A stretch of DNA of 64,000 bases from JAVBJV01 sp031555315 (GTDB lineage: Bacteria; Pseudomonadota; Alphaproteobacteria; Acetobacterales; Acetobacteraceae), in contig JAVBUO010000007.1 of the NCBI GenBank assembly GCA_031555315.1, forward strand, positions 1-64,000, read 5' to 3'. The position numbers and the translations under genes are program-made. The notes beneath the pieces were generated by a model. It made no database searches, was not told where the DNA came from, and saw nothing but the letters and a program-made list of their open reading frames with translations. Of the stretch, positions 42,363 through 51,057 are shown in pieces (position 1 is the first letter of the stretch; every line of letters starts with the position of its first letter).

Positions 42363-43148
42363 TTAGCGCAGCTTCGATATGGTCGAGAGCATTTCGTCAC
42401 TGGTGCTGATCACGCGCGAGTTCATTTCATAGGCGCGCTGCGCGGTGATCAGGCTGGTGATCTCGGACACCACGTTGACGTTGGATGTTTCGAGGAACCC
42501 CTGCATCACGCTGCCGAAACCGGGACTGCCCGGATTGCCGCTGATCGCCTGACCCGAGGCCGGTGTTTCCAGCAGCAGGTTGTCGCCGATGGCTTCCAGC
42601 CCGACGTCGTTGGCGAAAACCGCCAACTGGATCTGCCCGACATTCTGCGGCACGGTCTGGCCGTCGATCTTGGCGAGGACCTCGCCATTGGGGTTGATCG
42701 TCACGTCTGTGGCGTTGTTGGGAATGGTGATCCCGGGCTGCACGACGTAACCGTCGGCGGTAACCAGTGTGCCTTCAGGGGAAATGCCCAGCGTACCGTC
42801 GCGCGTATAGGCAGTGTCGCCGGACGGCAGGGTGATCTGGAAGTATCCGTTGCCGCGGATGGCGATGTCGAAGCGGTTTTCCGTCTGCTGCAGGTTGCCC
42901 TGTTCGCTGATCCGGTAAACGGCTGCGGTGCGAACGCCGAGCCCGACCTGCGCGCCCGAAGGAACGATGGTGCCGGTATCGGAGCTGGTGGACCCGACAC
43001 GGCGCAGATTCTGATAGATCAGATCCTGGAATTCGGCGCGACGGCGCTTGTAGCCGGTCGTCGACATGTTCGCGATATTGTTCGAGATCACTTCCACGTT
43101 GGTCTGCTGAGCCAACATGCCGGTGCCGGCGATATGAAGAGAGCGCAT
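42363..43148 (-). CDS. flgG: Flagellar distal rod protein FlgG
   Basis: This 261-residue axial protein begins MRSLHIAGTGMLAQQTNVEVISNNIANMSTTGYKRRRAEF (conserved N-terminal rod motif in SNNIANMSTTGYKR) and ends TSLITAQRAYEMNSRVISTSD, EMLSTISKLR. The inner part has FDIAIRGNGYFQI. It forms the distal rod. 61 bases separate it from flgF. Confidence 0.97.
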   Translation of the reverse strand: MRSLHIAGTGMLAQQTNVEVISNNIANMSTTGYKRRRAEFQDLIYQNLRRVGSTSSDTGTIVPSGAQVGLGVRTAAVYRISEQGNLQQTENRFDIAIRGNGYFQITLPSGDTAYTRDGTLGISPEGTLVTADGYVVQPGITIPNNATDVTINPNGEVLAKIDGQTVPQNVGQIQLAVFANDVGLEAIGDNLLLETPASGQAISGNPGSPGFGSVMQGFLETSNVNVVSEITSLITAQRAYEMNSRVISTSDEMLSTISKLR

Positions 43149-43209
43149 AAGTGTCTGTCCGTTTCTACAAGTCCGTTAGCGATATTCACTAAGCAAGATG
43201 CATGCCGGT

Positions 43210-43953
43210 TCAGCCGCGCCGGCGCAGGATTTTTTCCGCTATGCTCGAAAGGCGTTCGTTTTCCTTGTCGACGAACTGAACGGCCATTTCGAATTCGCGC
43301 TGTGCTTCGATCAGCTGGGTGATCTCGATGACCGGCTTCACGTTGCTTTCCTCGATCGCTCCCTGAATCAGCCGCGGGCGGTCGACCTGCACGGCTTCGG
43401 CGCCGTCTGCGCGGTAGTTGCGGCTGCCGTCGGCCCGCAGCATCATCAGGTTGTCGAAGGTGACGACGCGCAGTTTCCCGATATCGCCATTTTCGGTATT
43501 CACGGTGCCGTCAGGGGTAATGGTGATGTTGGCGGTGCCTTCGGGAATGGTGATCGGCTGCCCGCTGACGCCGAGGACCGGATTTCCGTCGACGTCGACG
43601 ATCTGGCGGTCCTGATTCAACGAGAAATGGCCGGCCCGGGTGTAGCGTTCTCCGCTCGGTGTATCGATGGCGAAGAAATCGTTGCCGGTAATCGCGATAT
43701 CGAGTGAGTTTCCGGTCTGCACGATGGGGCCGGATTCCGTATCGCGGTATGTTGCGCGGTCCTGTACGTACTGAAGCGGACGATCGCCGCGCGGTGCGGA
43801 TGTGTTGTTCTGCGGCACGAGGTAGTCCGAGAACAGCATTCTTTCGGCGCGATAGGCGGGCGTGTTCATGTTTGCGATGTTATTGGCGCGCACATCGGTA
43901 GCGCGCTGCTGCGCCACAACGCGTGAAAGAGCGATCGTTAAAGAGTTTTCCAT
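43210..43953 (-). CDS. flgF: Flagellar proximal rod protein FlgF
   Basis: This 247-residue rod protein begins MENSLTIALSRVVAQQRA, then DVRANNIANMNTPAYRAERM. It has SLDIAITGNDFFAIDTPSGERYTRAGHFSLN and ends IEITQLIEAQREFEMAVQF. It is the first gene of flgF-flgG-flgA-flgH, divergent from fliL; the 198-base region between should hold promoters for both operons. Confidence 0.96.
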   Translation of the reverse strand: MENSLTIALSRVVAQQRATDVRANNIANMNTPAYRAERMLFSDYLVPQNNTSAPRGDRPLQYVQDRATYRDTESGPIVQTGNSLDIAITGNDFFAIDTPSGERYTRAGHFSLNQDRQIVDVDGNPVLGVSGQPITIPEGTANITITPDGTVNTENGDIGKLRVVTFDNLMMLRADGSRNYRADGAEAVQVDRPRLIQGAIEESNVKPVIEITQLIEAQREFEMAVQFVDKENERLSSIAEKILRRRG

Positions 43954-44151
43954 CGCAGGTTGCCTTCAGGTTCGACGGGGCCGAAACAGAGGAAACCATG
44001 CCTCGGATGTATTAAGATCTGGTGGATTTTTCCGGGGAAGCAAAATTTGCCTAGCTGCCGGGAACCGGGAAAGCAGCTGTTAATGTTCCGCGTGTATTGC
44101 AGAACGATACGCCGGAGCTTCCGGCAAGGCCGTTAGCAAAAGGCAAAATAC

Positions 44152-44658
44152 ATGAGCGAGGCAGCGGAAACCGAAACAGCGGAAGGCGCTCCTGCCGAAG
44201 TTGCCGCCAGTGGCGGCAAAGGCAGAAAGAAACTGTTGATTCTGATCAGCAGTGTCGCGCTGCTGTCGGTGATCGGTGCCGGCGCCTGGTTCAGCGGCTT
44301 GCTGCCGTTCTTCCAGAAAGCCGAACCGGTTGCGGCGGTGTCTGCGCCGGCTGCGTTGCCGGTGTTCGTCGATCTTCCGGAAGTCATCGTCAATCTAAAT
44401 GCCGGCGGCCGGCGCGCGACATTCCTGAAGATGACCATGAAGCTTGAACTGGCGGCCGAGGATCAGGCCGCCGTACAGGCGTTGCTGCCGCGTGTGATGG
44501 ATCTTGTGCAGACGTATCTGCGCGAGCTTCGCCCCGATGAATTGCGCGGGTCGATGGGAACGCACCGCCTGCGCGAGGAGCTTCTGTCGCGCATCAACAT
44601 CGCGGTTGCACCTGCGCGCGTGCGCGATGTCCTGTTCGTGGAAATGCTTGTTCAGTAG
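44152..44658 (+). CDS. fliL: Flagellar basal body-associated protein FliL
   Basis: This 168-residue single-pass inner-membrane protein (helix at about residues 27-48, LLILISSVALLSVIGAGAWF) has a periplasmic FliL domain: VFVDLPEVIVNLNAGGRRATFLKMTMKLEL in part, then LPRVMDLVQTYLRELRPDELRGS and RLREELLSRIN. It rings the stator and stabilises torque. fliM, which usually follows directly, is replaced by the DUF6468 gene 11 bases downstream. Confidence 0.94.
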   Translation: MSEAAETETAEGAPAEVAASGGKGRKKLLILISSVALLSVIGAGAWFSGLLPFFQKAEPVAAVSAPAALPVFVDLPEVIVNLNAGGRRATFLKMTMKLELAAEDQAAVQALLPRVMDLVQTYLRELRPDELRGSMGTHRLREELLSRINIAVAPARVRDVLFVEMLVQ

Positions 44659-44669
44659 GGCGCACCAAA

Positions 44670-45245
44670 ATGGAATCCATCACCTGGATTATCGAAATAG
44701 CCGTTACCGCACTGCTGATTGTGGCCTTGTGGCGGGCAGCGCGGCTCGAGCGCGCGCTTTCGGTCCTGCGTCAGGATCGTTCGGCCCTCGAAGCTGCCGT
44801 CATGGCGTTCCAGGACAGCGCGGGCCTGGCCGAAGAAGGGGCGCGAAAACTGCGTAAAGCCGCGGATGACGCCGATGCCGGTCTCGTCGCGCGCCTGAAG
44901 ATCGTCGACACGATGCATACGGAGCTGACATACTTGAGCGAACGCGGCGACGCACTGGCGGCGCAGCTCGAGGGGCTGATCCGTGCGTCGCGGCCGGCAA
45001 TTGCGGCGTTTGATGAAGCGAACCGCGCCCGCACGGCGCTCGATGAAACAAATCGCGTGCGTTCTGCCGCAAGTGCGCCTGTTGCTCCCACGTTCACTAC
45101 GGCACCGGTTTTTGCCGCACCGCCCGCGCCGCCATCGCCCAAGCCGGCGGCACGGCGCGATGAAGAACACGCGGCACCGCCACGCTTTGCCGCGACCAGA
45201 GAACGTGAACTCGAAATCCTGCGTGCATTGGGCCTGTCGAAATGA
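44670..45245 (+). CDS. DUF6468-type protein, flagellar operon
   Basis: This 191-residue protein has an N-terminal membrane helix (ITWIIEIAVTALLIVALW), a long coiled coil (about residues 24-115) and a Pro/Ala-rich tail ending REREILxALGLSK-like (RERELEILRALGLSK). This matches the DUF6468 protein that precedes MotE in several alphaproteobacterial flagellar operons. Function is unknown to me; topology suggests an inner-membrane motor or stator accessory. It overlaps motE by four bases. Confidence 0.8.
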   Translation: MESITWIIEIAVTALLIVALWRAARLERALSVLRQDRSALEAAVMAFQDSAGLAEEGARKLRKAADDADAGLVARLKIVDTMHTELTYLSERGDALAAQLEGLIRASRPAIAAFDEANRARTALDETNRVRSAASAPVAPTFTTAPVFAAPPAPPSPKPAARRDEEHAAPPRFAATRERELEILRALGLSK

Positions 45246-45940
45246 AGCCATCAGCAAAAACCTCAAAACCCGGCAAGACGATGAAGGCCGAAAAAACCAG
45301 GATGCGCCGGTCGCATATACTGCCGGTGGCCATTGCCGGGCTCTTGACGCTGATCGTCGCCAAGGGGGTCGAGGTAACGCGCATTTTCCCTGCACAACAG
45401 TTACGGACCGGGGTTGCGCTGGCATCCGCATCCACGCCGGCGCCGGCTGGCGCCACACCGGCCCCGGCACCGGCGGCGCCTCCATCCGCGCCGGCTGTGC
45501 CGACACCGCCGCCTGCGTCGCCAACCACGGCATCGCAGGATCCGGAATTACTCGAAGACCTGCGGGCGCGCCGTCTGCAGTTGGACCAGCGTGAGCAGGA
45601 GATCGCCGCGAAAGAGGCCGTTCTGTCCGCCATGGAACGGCGCATCACGGAACGTGTGGCCGAGCTCGATGCCTTGCGCCAGCGCCTCGAACAGGCGCAG
45701 CAGGTTGCGCAGCGGCGCGATGAACAGGCGTGGAGCGGACTGGTCAAAACGTACGAGGCGATGCGTCCGCGCGATGCGGCGAACATTTTCAACGAACTCG
45801 ACATGTCGGTTCTGGTCGAGGTGTTGGACCGGATGAAGGAAACGCGTGCGGCGCCGGTTCTGGCCGTCATGCAGCCTGAACGCGCCCGTCAGGCGACGAT
45901 GGAACTTGCACGCCGGCGGACATCTGCGTCCGTGCGCTGA
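45242..45940 (+). CDS. motE: MotE-like flagellar motility protein
   Basis: This is a 232-residue protein with a basic N-terminus and one membrane helix (ILPVAIAGLLTLIVAKGV, residues ~26-44). An Ala/Pro linker (60-95) and a coiled coil (100-160, RRLQLDQREQEIAAKEAVLSAMERR in blocks) come next. An MgtE-N-like C-terminal domain (TYEAMRPRDAANIFNELD, LVEVLDRMKETRAAPVLAVM) closes the protein. In rhizobia MotE is a periplasmic chaperone for MotC. The start overlaps the DUF6468 stop, and the next gene follows by 13 bases. Confidence 0.85.
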   Translation: MKPSAKTSKPGKTMKAEKTRMRRSHILPVAIAGLLTLIVAKGVEVTRIFPAQQLRTGVALASASTPAPAGATPAPAPAAPPSAPAVPTPPPASPTTASQDPELLEDLRARRLQLDQREQEIAAKEAVLSAMERRITERVAELDALRQRLEQAQQVAQRRDEQAWSGLVKTYEAMRPRDAANIFNELDMSVLVEVLDRMKETRAAPVLAVMQPERARQATMELARRRTSASVR

Positions 45941-45953
45941 TCGGGGGTGCGGA

Positions 45954-48900
45954 ATGCGCCTGTTACGGCTTTATGGTTTCGTCCTGACGGGAATGCTCGG
46001 GTGCATAGCGGCGGCTTTTGCCCAGCCGCAGCCGGGGCAGCCGCCGGCTGCGCAGGTGCAGGCCGCGCCGTCCGTGCCGCCACGGGTGCGCGCCGGCAGC
46101 CATAGCGGTTTTGGGCGGCTGGTCTTCGACTGGCCGCAGATGACCGAATATCAGATCACCGAATCCTCCGGCCGTGTGCTGATCGAGTTCGGTGTCGATG
46201 CGCTCATTCCATCGCTGCGCGGGCGCGGCCTGCCGCGCAATGTGCGTTCGGTGGCCGGTGGGGCGGGGACGGCCGCCATCACGCTGGCACCGGGGGCATC
46301 TTTCCGGCATTACCGGCTTGGCAATCGCATTGTGATCGATATTTCCGATCCTGTTTCCCAAGCGCCGGAAGGAAGACGTGCGGCGCGGACAAACGACCGT
46401 GCCGCAGCAGGCGTTGCACAGGAAGGAAATAACGCCATCGCGCAGGCAGACGCCGCGGCATCGTCCTCTGCGCGAACAACGTCCGCGCCGTCGGCGCCTG
46501 CGTCACCCACCACCGCGTCGCCGGAAACGGCATTATCGTCTTCCACACCGGACGCGCCCGTACCGTCGGCCTCTGCGCCACCCACTGCCGCGCCGCCGGA
46601 AACGGCATTACCATCTTCCGCACCGGCCGCGCCCGCGCCGCCGGCCTCTGCGCCACCCGCAGCTGCGCCGCCGGAAACCGCGCCATCGCCTTCCACACCG
46701 GGCGCGTCCGTGCCGTCGGCTTCTGCGCCACCCACTGCTGCGCCGTCGGAAACCGCGCCATCGCCCTCCACACCGACCGCGCCGACATCTTTGGCGCCAT
46801 CGTTGCCGGCCGCCGCGTCGGCAGATGCTGCGACATCGCCTGCTGCGCAAACCGCGCCCGCCACATCACCGGCAGCCGCGCCGATGGAAACAGTGTCGTC
46901 ACCATCCACACCGACAGCGTCGCCGCCAGCGCCGCCCGCCGTCACACCGGCGGAAACCGCACCATCGACGTCGGCGCAGACGACGCCTGTACCTTTAGCC
47001 CCAACGCCGCCAGCCGTTGCGCCGCCAGAAGCCGCATCCTCACAAGGCGCGCCCACACCATCGACTGAGCCGCCTGCGTCTGTCGCGCGGACGGAACCGG
47101 CGCCAACTCCCGCCGCGGAGGCATCGCCTGTGCCGCGGACGATGCGTTCACCGTCATCCGCGCCATCGCAGGAAACCCCGCCGCGCCAGTCCGCAACGTT
47201 GCCCCCGCCCTTGATCGTCAAGGCGGAGGACGACGGCGGCGCTGCCGTGTTTGAACGTGGTGGTGCATATTGGCTGGTATTTCCCGGCGGACGTCTGGAT
47301 ACCCCGGCAGCTTTGCCGCCGGGGGGGACGGTGCAAAACACGGGCGATACGCTGACCATCCGTCTGCCGCTTGGCAATTCTGGCGCTCCGAATATTTTGC
47401 GCACCCAGGCCGGATGGCGGATAGGCGGGACCGGGAACGCCCCAGCGCTGGCCGTTGCGCCACAGATCGATGTCCCCAGCGGCCGGTTGAACATTCCCGC
47501 TGTCGGTGCAAGTCGCGTCGTTGTGGTGGCCGACCCTGAAACGGGGGGAAACCTGTTGGTCGGGACGCTGCGGAACGCCGCCTCGGGCATATCGCTGCGG
47601 CGCGATTTCGCTCAGTTCTCGGTGCTGCCTTCGGCGCGCGGTGTCGTGGTGCTGGCGCTGTCGGACAATGTATCGATGCGGGTCGGCGGCAACGGCTTCG
47701 TGATCGGACCCGCCATGCCGGGCGACAATCGGCTGGCTCTGTCGCCCGAGGCCGAAGTCCCGGACGAGATTGCCGAAGCGACGCGCGTGATGGATCTGCC
47801 CCATGGCGAACTGGATGGATTGCTGGCGCAGTTGAAGAACCACCTCGCGGAGGCGGCGTCTGTTCCGCCGCTGGCCCGCGGGTCTTCGCGGCTGAATACG
47901 GCGCGCACGCTGCTTTCGCTGGGTCTGGGGGTGGAAGCGCAGGCGGTGATGCGGCTGCTGGCGTCCGAAGATCCGCATCTGGCGCAGACGCAGGAGGCAC
48001 GGCTGATGTCCTCTGTCGCAGCCGTTCTGGCCGATCGCGTCGAGGACGCGGACGACCTGACCAAACCGGGGCTGGGGACAAGTGATGAAGTTGCCCTGTG
48101 GCAATCCTTGCGCGCCCTGCGGCTGGGTCAGAAACCGGCGGATGTCGCAACCGCCCTGCAGGCGGGAGCGCCGGTCATCCTGGCCTATCCGGATAACCTG
48201 CGCCGCCGTCTGGCGCCCGTCGTGGTCGAGGCGCTGATCGACGCAGGGCAACAGCCGCTGGCCCATAAGCTGCTGAGCAATATGCGGAACATGCCGGAAC
48301 TGGGGCTGGCGCGGGCGATGGAAATGGAAGCCACGGGGGACATCGCCGGGGCTATGGCGGCGTACGACGCGCTGGTGCTGGGACGCGACCGGCTGAACAG
48401 CGTGCGGGCCTGGCGGCGTCTGGTGGAGCTGCGCCTGACATCGCGTGAAATTGGCCCGCGCGAGGCGGCCGACCAGCTCGAGATGCGGCTGGCCGCATGG
48501 CGCGGCGACGCCATCGAGCGCGACATCCGCGAGCGCATCGCCGAACTTCGCAGCCAGGCGGGTAATTTTCCGGCGGCGATCGCGATGCTGCGCGAAGCGA
48601 TCGATGCATTTCCGGATGACGCGGCGATGCTGCGCGGCAAGCTGACGGCGGTGATGACGGCGATGGCTGCCGACGGGCAGGCCGACAGGATTCCGCCGAT
48701 GGTGTTCGTCTCGACCATGGAGCGCAATGCCGATGCCCTGCCCAGCGGCGAAGCCGGAACCCGGCTGGCCAATATACTGGCGGACAAGCTGATTGCACTC
48801 GATCTGCCGGCGCGTGCCGCCGCCGTGCTGGACCAGATCATGCAGGGCAGCACCGACTCCGTCGAACGTGCGCGTCTGGGGGTCCGTCTGGCCGAGATCC

Positions 48901-49439
48901 AGATTCACGAGGGTGACGGTGCGGCAGCGCTGGCCGCGCTGGCCAAATCCGTTCCTCCGGCAGGGGTAAGTTTGCCGGAAGAGCTGCAGCAGACCCGGGC
49001 GCTGGCTTCGGCCAAGGCGGAACTGGCACGTGGCAACAGAGAGCGGGCGCTCGTCCTGCTGGCCGAACTGGGCGGGGATGCGGCGGACTCGTTGCGGGCG
49101 ACCACCCTGGCGCAGATGGGCAACTGGAAGGAAGCCGGCGAAGTGCTGGCCGGGCTGGCGGCACGCACCATTCCGGCGTCCGGCACGCTGGATGAAAACG
49201 CCCGCCGCTTGCTGCTGCGCCAGGCGGTTGCGGCGGCGATGGCGGGTGATTCGGCTACGCTGCAGCAGTTGCGGGATCAGAATGGTTCGCGTTTTGCCGA
49301 TGGCCCGCTGAGCGACATATTCCACGTGCTGACGGCAAAGGACATCAATTCTCTGGCGGACCTGCCGCGTCTGGCGCGGGAGATCGAGCTGGCGCGGGCC
49401 GCGCCGGACGCGCTGGGGGGCCTGCTGCAGCGGCCCTGA
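45954..49439 (+). CDS. Giant secreted protein: AMIN-like domain, Pro/Ala/Ser/Thr linker, helical repeats
   Basis: This 1161-residue protein ends the fliL operon. A signal peptide (MRLLRLYGFVLTGMLGCIAAAFAQ) is followed by a beta domain resembling AMIN (about residues 50-130, FGRLVFDWPQMTEYQITESS then RVLIEFGVD). A low-complexity Ala/Pro/Ser/Thr linker (135-420) includes four 25-residue repeats. A second beta-rich part (425-560) leads to a TPR-like all-helical region (620-1161). AMIN domains bind peptidoglycan or the envelope, and helical repeats bind proteins. Coupling to motE (13-base gap) points to a periplasmic motor or assembly role. I know no named homologue; the domain calls are by eye. 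Confidence 0.85.
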   Translation: MRLLRLYGFVLTGMLGCIAAAFAQPQPGQPPAAQVQAAPSVPPRVRAGSHSGFGRLVFDWPQMTEYQITESSGRVLIEFGVDALIPSLRGRGLPRNVRSVAGGAGTAAITLAPGASFRHYRLGNRIVIDISDPVSQAPEGRRAARTNDRAAAGVAQEGNNAIAQADAAASSSARTTSAPSAPASPTTASPETALSSSTPDAPVPSASAPPTAAPPETALPSSAPAAPAPPASAPPAAAPPETAPSPSTPGASVPSASAPPTAAPSETAPSPSTPTAPTSLAPSLPAAASADAATSPAAQTAPATSPAAAPMETVSSPSTPTASPPAPPAVTPAETAPSTSAQTTPVPLAPTPPAVAPPEAASSQGAPTPSTEPPASVARTEPAPTPAAEASPVPRTMRSPSSAPSQETPPRQSATLPPPLIVKAEDDGGAAVFERGGAYWLVFPGGRLDTPAALPPGGTVQNTGDTLTIRLPLGNSGAPNILRTQAGWRIGGTGNAPALAVAPQIDVPSGRLNIPAVGASRVVVVADPETGGNLLVGTLRNAASGISLRRDFAQFSVLPSARGVVVLALSDNVSMRVGGNGFVIGPAMPGDNRLALSPEAEVPDEIAEATRVMDLPHGELDGLLAQLKNHLAEAASVPPLARGSSRLNTARTLLSLGLGVEAQAVMRLLASEDPHLAQTQEARLMSSVAAVLADRVEDADDLTKPGLGTSDEVALWQSLRALRLGQKPADVATALQAGAPVILAYPDNLRRRLAPVVVEALIDAGQQPLAHKLLSNMRNMPELGLARAMEMEATGDIAGAMAAYDALVLGRDRLNSVRAWRRLVELRLTSREIGPREAADQLEMRLAAWRGDAIERDIRERIAELRSQAGNFPAAIAMLREAIDAFPDDAAMLRGKLTAVMTAMAADGQADRIPPMVFVSTMERNADALPSGEAGTRLANILADKLIALDLPARAAAVLDQIMQGSTDSVERARLGVRLAEIQIHEGDGAAALAALAKSVPPAGVSLPEELQQTRALASAKAELARGNRERALVLLAELGGDAADSLRATTLAQMGNWKEAGEVLAGLAARTIPASGTLDENARRLLLRQAVAAAMAGDSATLQQLRDQNGSRFADGPLSDIFHVLTAKDINSLADLPRLAREIELARAAPDALGGLLQRP
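46494..46793 (+). repeat. Four 75-bp units in the linker of the giant flagellar-operon protein
   Basis: Units begin at about 46494, 46569, 46644 and 46719 and encode variants of ASAPPTAAPPETALPSS followed by an eight-residue spacer. The exact 75-base period indicates internal duplication and a linker whose length may vary between strains. Confidence 0.8.
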
Positions 49440-49597
49440 AAAGGGCGGTATGGTGTGGTTTTCGGGTGGCGTGGAATTTATTTTTTACGGTAATGCGGAA
49501 TTCCTCTTGCAAGGGGGGGGAAGGCGCAGCATTTTCCGCGCCATTGGCCACGGGGCATCTGCCCGAAGGCCGTCTACTGGTTTGACAGGGGGACGCG

Positions 49598-50059
49598 ATG
49601 AACGCTCTCGCCAAGCTGGGGATGGTCTCGGAATTTCCGAGCAAGAACCAGACGATCGCCGCTGCTGCTTCGACCATTGAAGAGCAGAAGGATTATTACG
49701 TCGAGAAAGATGGCGTCCGATTTGCCGGAACGCATCTTCTGATCGATCTGTGGGGCGCTTCGCGTCTGGATGAACCCGAGCATATCGATGCCTCGTTGCG
49801 CGAGTCCGCGATCAAGGCCGGGGCTACGATCCTGCACAGCCATTTTCACCACTTCCAGCCGAACGGCGGGGTGTCGGGCGTGGTGGTGCTGGCGGAAAGC
49901 CATATCTCGATTCACACCTGGCCTGAACGGAATTACGCCGCGATCGACGTATTCATGTGCGGCGCCTGCAACCCGTACGACACGCTGCCGATGATCAAGG
50001 ACGCTTTCCGTCCCGATCATGTTCAGGTGGCGGAAAACCGGCGCGGTCTGGTCGTCTAA
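49598..50059 (+). CDS. speD: S-adenosylmethionine decarboxylase proenzyme
   Basis: This prokaryotic AdoMetDC has 153 residues, somewhat longer than the usual ~125-130 through its N-terminal extension. Self-cleavage before Ser101 (LAES-HISIHTWPE) yields the pyruvoyl enzyme. GTHLLIDLWGA, HSHFHHFQPNGGVSGVVVL and IDVFMCGACNPYDTLPM are conserved. It supplies decarboxylated SAM to SpeE downstream for spermidine synthesis. AGGGGGA precedes the ATG. The 158-base leader has no recognised riboswitch. Confidence 0.96.
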   Translation: MNALAKLGMVSEFPSKNQTIAAAASTIEEQKDYYVEKDGVRFAGTHLLIDLWGASRLDEPEHIDASLRESAIKAGATILHSHFHHFQPNGGVSGVVVLAESHISIHTWPERNYAAIDVFMCGACNPYDTLPMIKDAFRPDHVQVAENRRGLVV

Positions 50060-50132
50060 TCACGCGTAGCGGTGAATGGTTGGGGCGCGGATCGTCAAGG
50101 TCCGCGCCTGCGTGTTTATGGGGCGTGATGTG

Positions 50133-50999
50133 ATGAATGCAGACAACTGGCTGAGCGAAACCCTGTATCCGGGCTGGAGCCAGCGTTTTCTGGTCAAGCG
50201 TGAACTGGCGCGGGTGACGTCGCCGTTTCAGGACATCGTGGTGGTCGAGACGGACACACATGGCCGTGTGCTGATGCTGGACGGCATAACGCAGATCACC
50301 GAAGCCGATGAATTCACCTATCAGGAGATGATCGCCCATGTGCCGCTGCTCGCCCATGGCGATGCGAAAAGCGTGCTGATCATCGGGGCCGGCGACGGTG
50401 GTGTGCTGCGCCGTGTGCTGGAACATAAGACCGTGCAGCGTGCCGTGATGGTCGAGATCGACGGCGAGGTGATCCGGCTGGCCCGTGAATTTCTGCCGGA
50501 TATCGCCGGGGATGCCTGGAACGACCCGCGTGCCCGGGTGATCGTCGGCGATGGGGTGGATTATGTGGCGAAAGCGGAGGATGCGTCGGTCGACGTGATC
50601 ATCGTCGACAGCACCGACCCGGTCGGTGTGGGCGAGGCGCTGTTCACCGACGAATTCTACCGCAACTGCGCACGTATCCTGACCCCGCGCGGCGTGGTGG
50701 TGAACCAGTGCGGCGTGCCGTTCATGCAGGCCGACGAACTGCGCGTGACCAGTGCGCGGCGCGCGCGGTTTTTTCCGGATGTTTCGGCCTATGTGGTGGC
50801 GGTGCCGACCTATGTCGGCGGTTTCATGACGCTGGGCTGGGCCGCGAAAGTGCCGGGCCTGCGCGACGTGCCGGTGGACGAGATCGCGCGGCGCGCAGCG
50901 GCAGCGGGATTGTCGGGCCAGAAATACTGGAGCCCCGGCGTGCAGATGGCGTCTTTCCAGTTGCCGCCGTATATCGCGAAGGAAATCCCGGCAGTGTGA
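50133..50999 (+). CDS. speE: Spermidine synthase
   Basis: This 288-residue aminopropyltransferase transfers from decarboxylated SAM to putrescine. Motifs: WLSETLYPGWSQRF, VVVETDTHGRVLMLDGITQITEADEFTYQEMIAHVPL in blocks, VLIIGAGDGGVLRRVLEH, MVEIDGEVI, VIIVDSTDPVGVGEALFT. The start is MNADNWLSET (50133); MGRDVM five codons upstream is equally open. It forms an operon with speD (73-base gap). No terminator is seen directly after it; the next hairpin is 110 bases away, beyond a promoter. Confidence 0.96.
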   Translation: MNADNWLSETLYPGWSQRFLVKRELARVTSPFQDIVVVETDTHGRVLMLDGITQITEADEFTYQEMIAHVPLLAHGDAKSVLIIGAGDGGVLRRVLEHKTVQRAVMVEIDGEVIRLAREFLPDIAGDAWNDPRARVIVGDGVDYVAKAEDASVDVIIVDSTDPVGVGEALFTDEFYRNCARILTPRGVVVNQCGVPFMQADELRVTSARRARFFPDVSAYVVAVPTYVGGFMTLGWAAKVPGLRDVPVDEIARRAAAAGLSGQKYWSPGVQMASFQLPPYIAKEIPAV

Positions 51000-51023
51000 C
51001 GGGCGATCGGCCGTATTTTCCGG

Positions 51024-51051
51024 TTGCATTATTTGAAAATATTCCTATAAT
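51024..51051 (+). promoter_or_regulatory. Near-consensus sigma-70 promoter upstream of lysis cassette
   Basis: TTGCAT (51024-51029) and TATAAT (51046-51051) are separated by 16 bases in an AT-rich stretch between speE and the holin gene. The -10 is a perfect consensus. Transcription should begin near 51058. Confidence 0.7.
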
Positions 51052-51057
51052 ACGCTG

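Noticed and set aside
43954..44151. Sigma-54 or other flagellar-class promoter between flgF and fliL
   Set aside because: I looked for GG-N10-GC with the extended TGGCAC-N5-TTGC consensus on both strands and found no acceptable match.
47154..49325. A 723-codon frame antisense to the giant flagellar-operon protein
   Set aside because: Composition is dominated by Arg, Gln, His and Gly with no domain; the sense frame has a signal peptide, operon context and ordered domains.
49440..49597. Possible SAM-responsive riboswitch before speD
   Set aside because: Only a small GGCGC/GCGCC stem and a G-run are visible; no SAM-I, SAM-II or SAM-V landmarks could be recognised.
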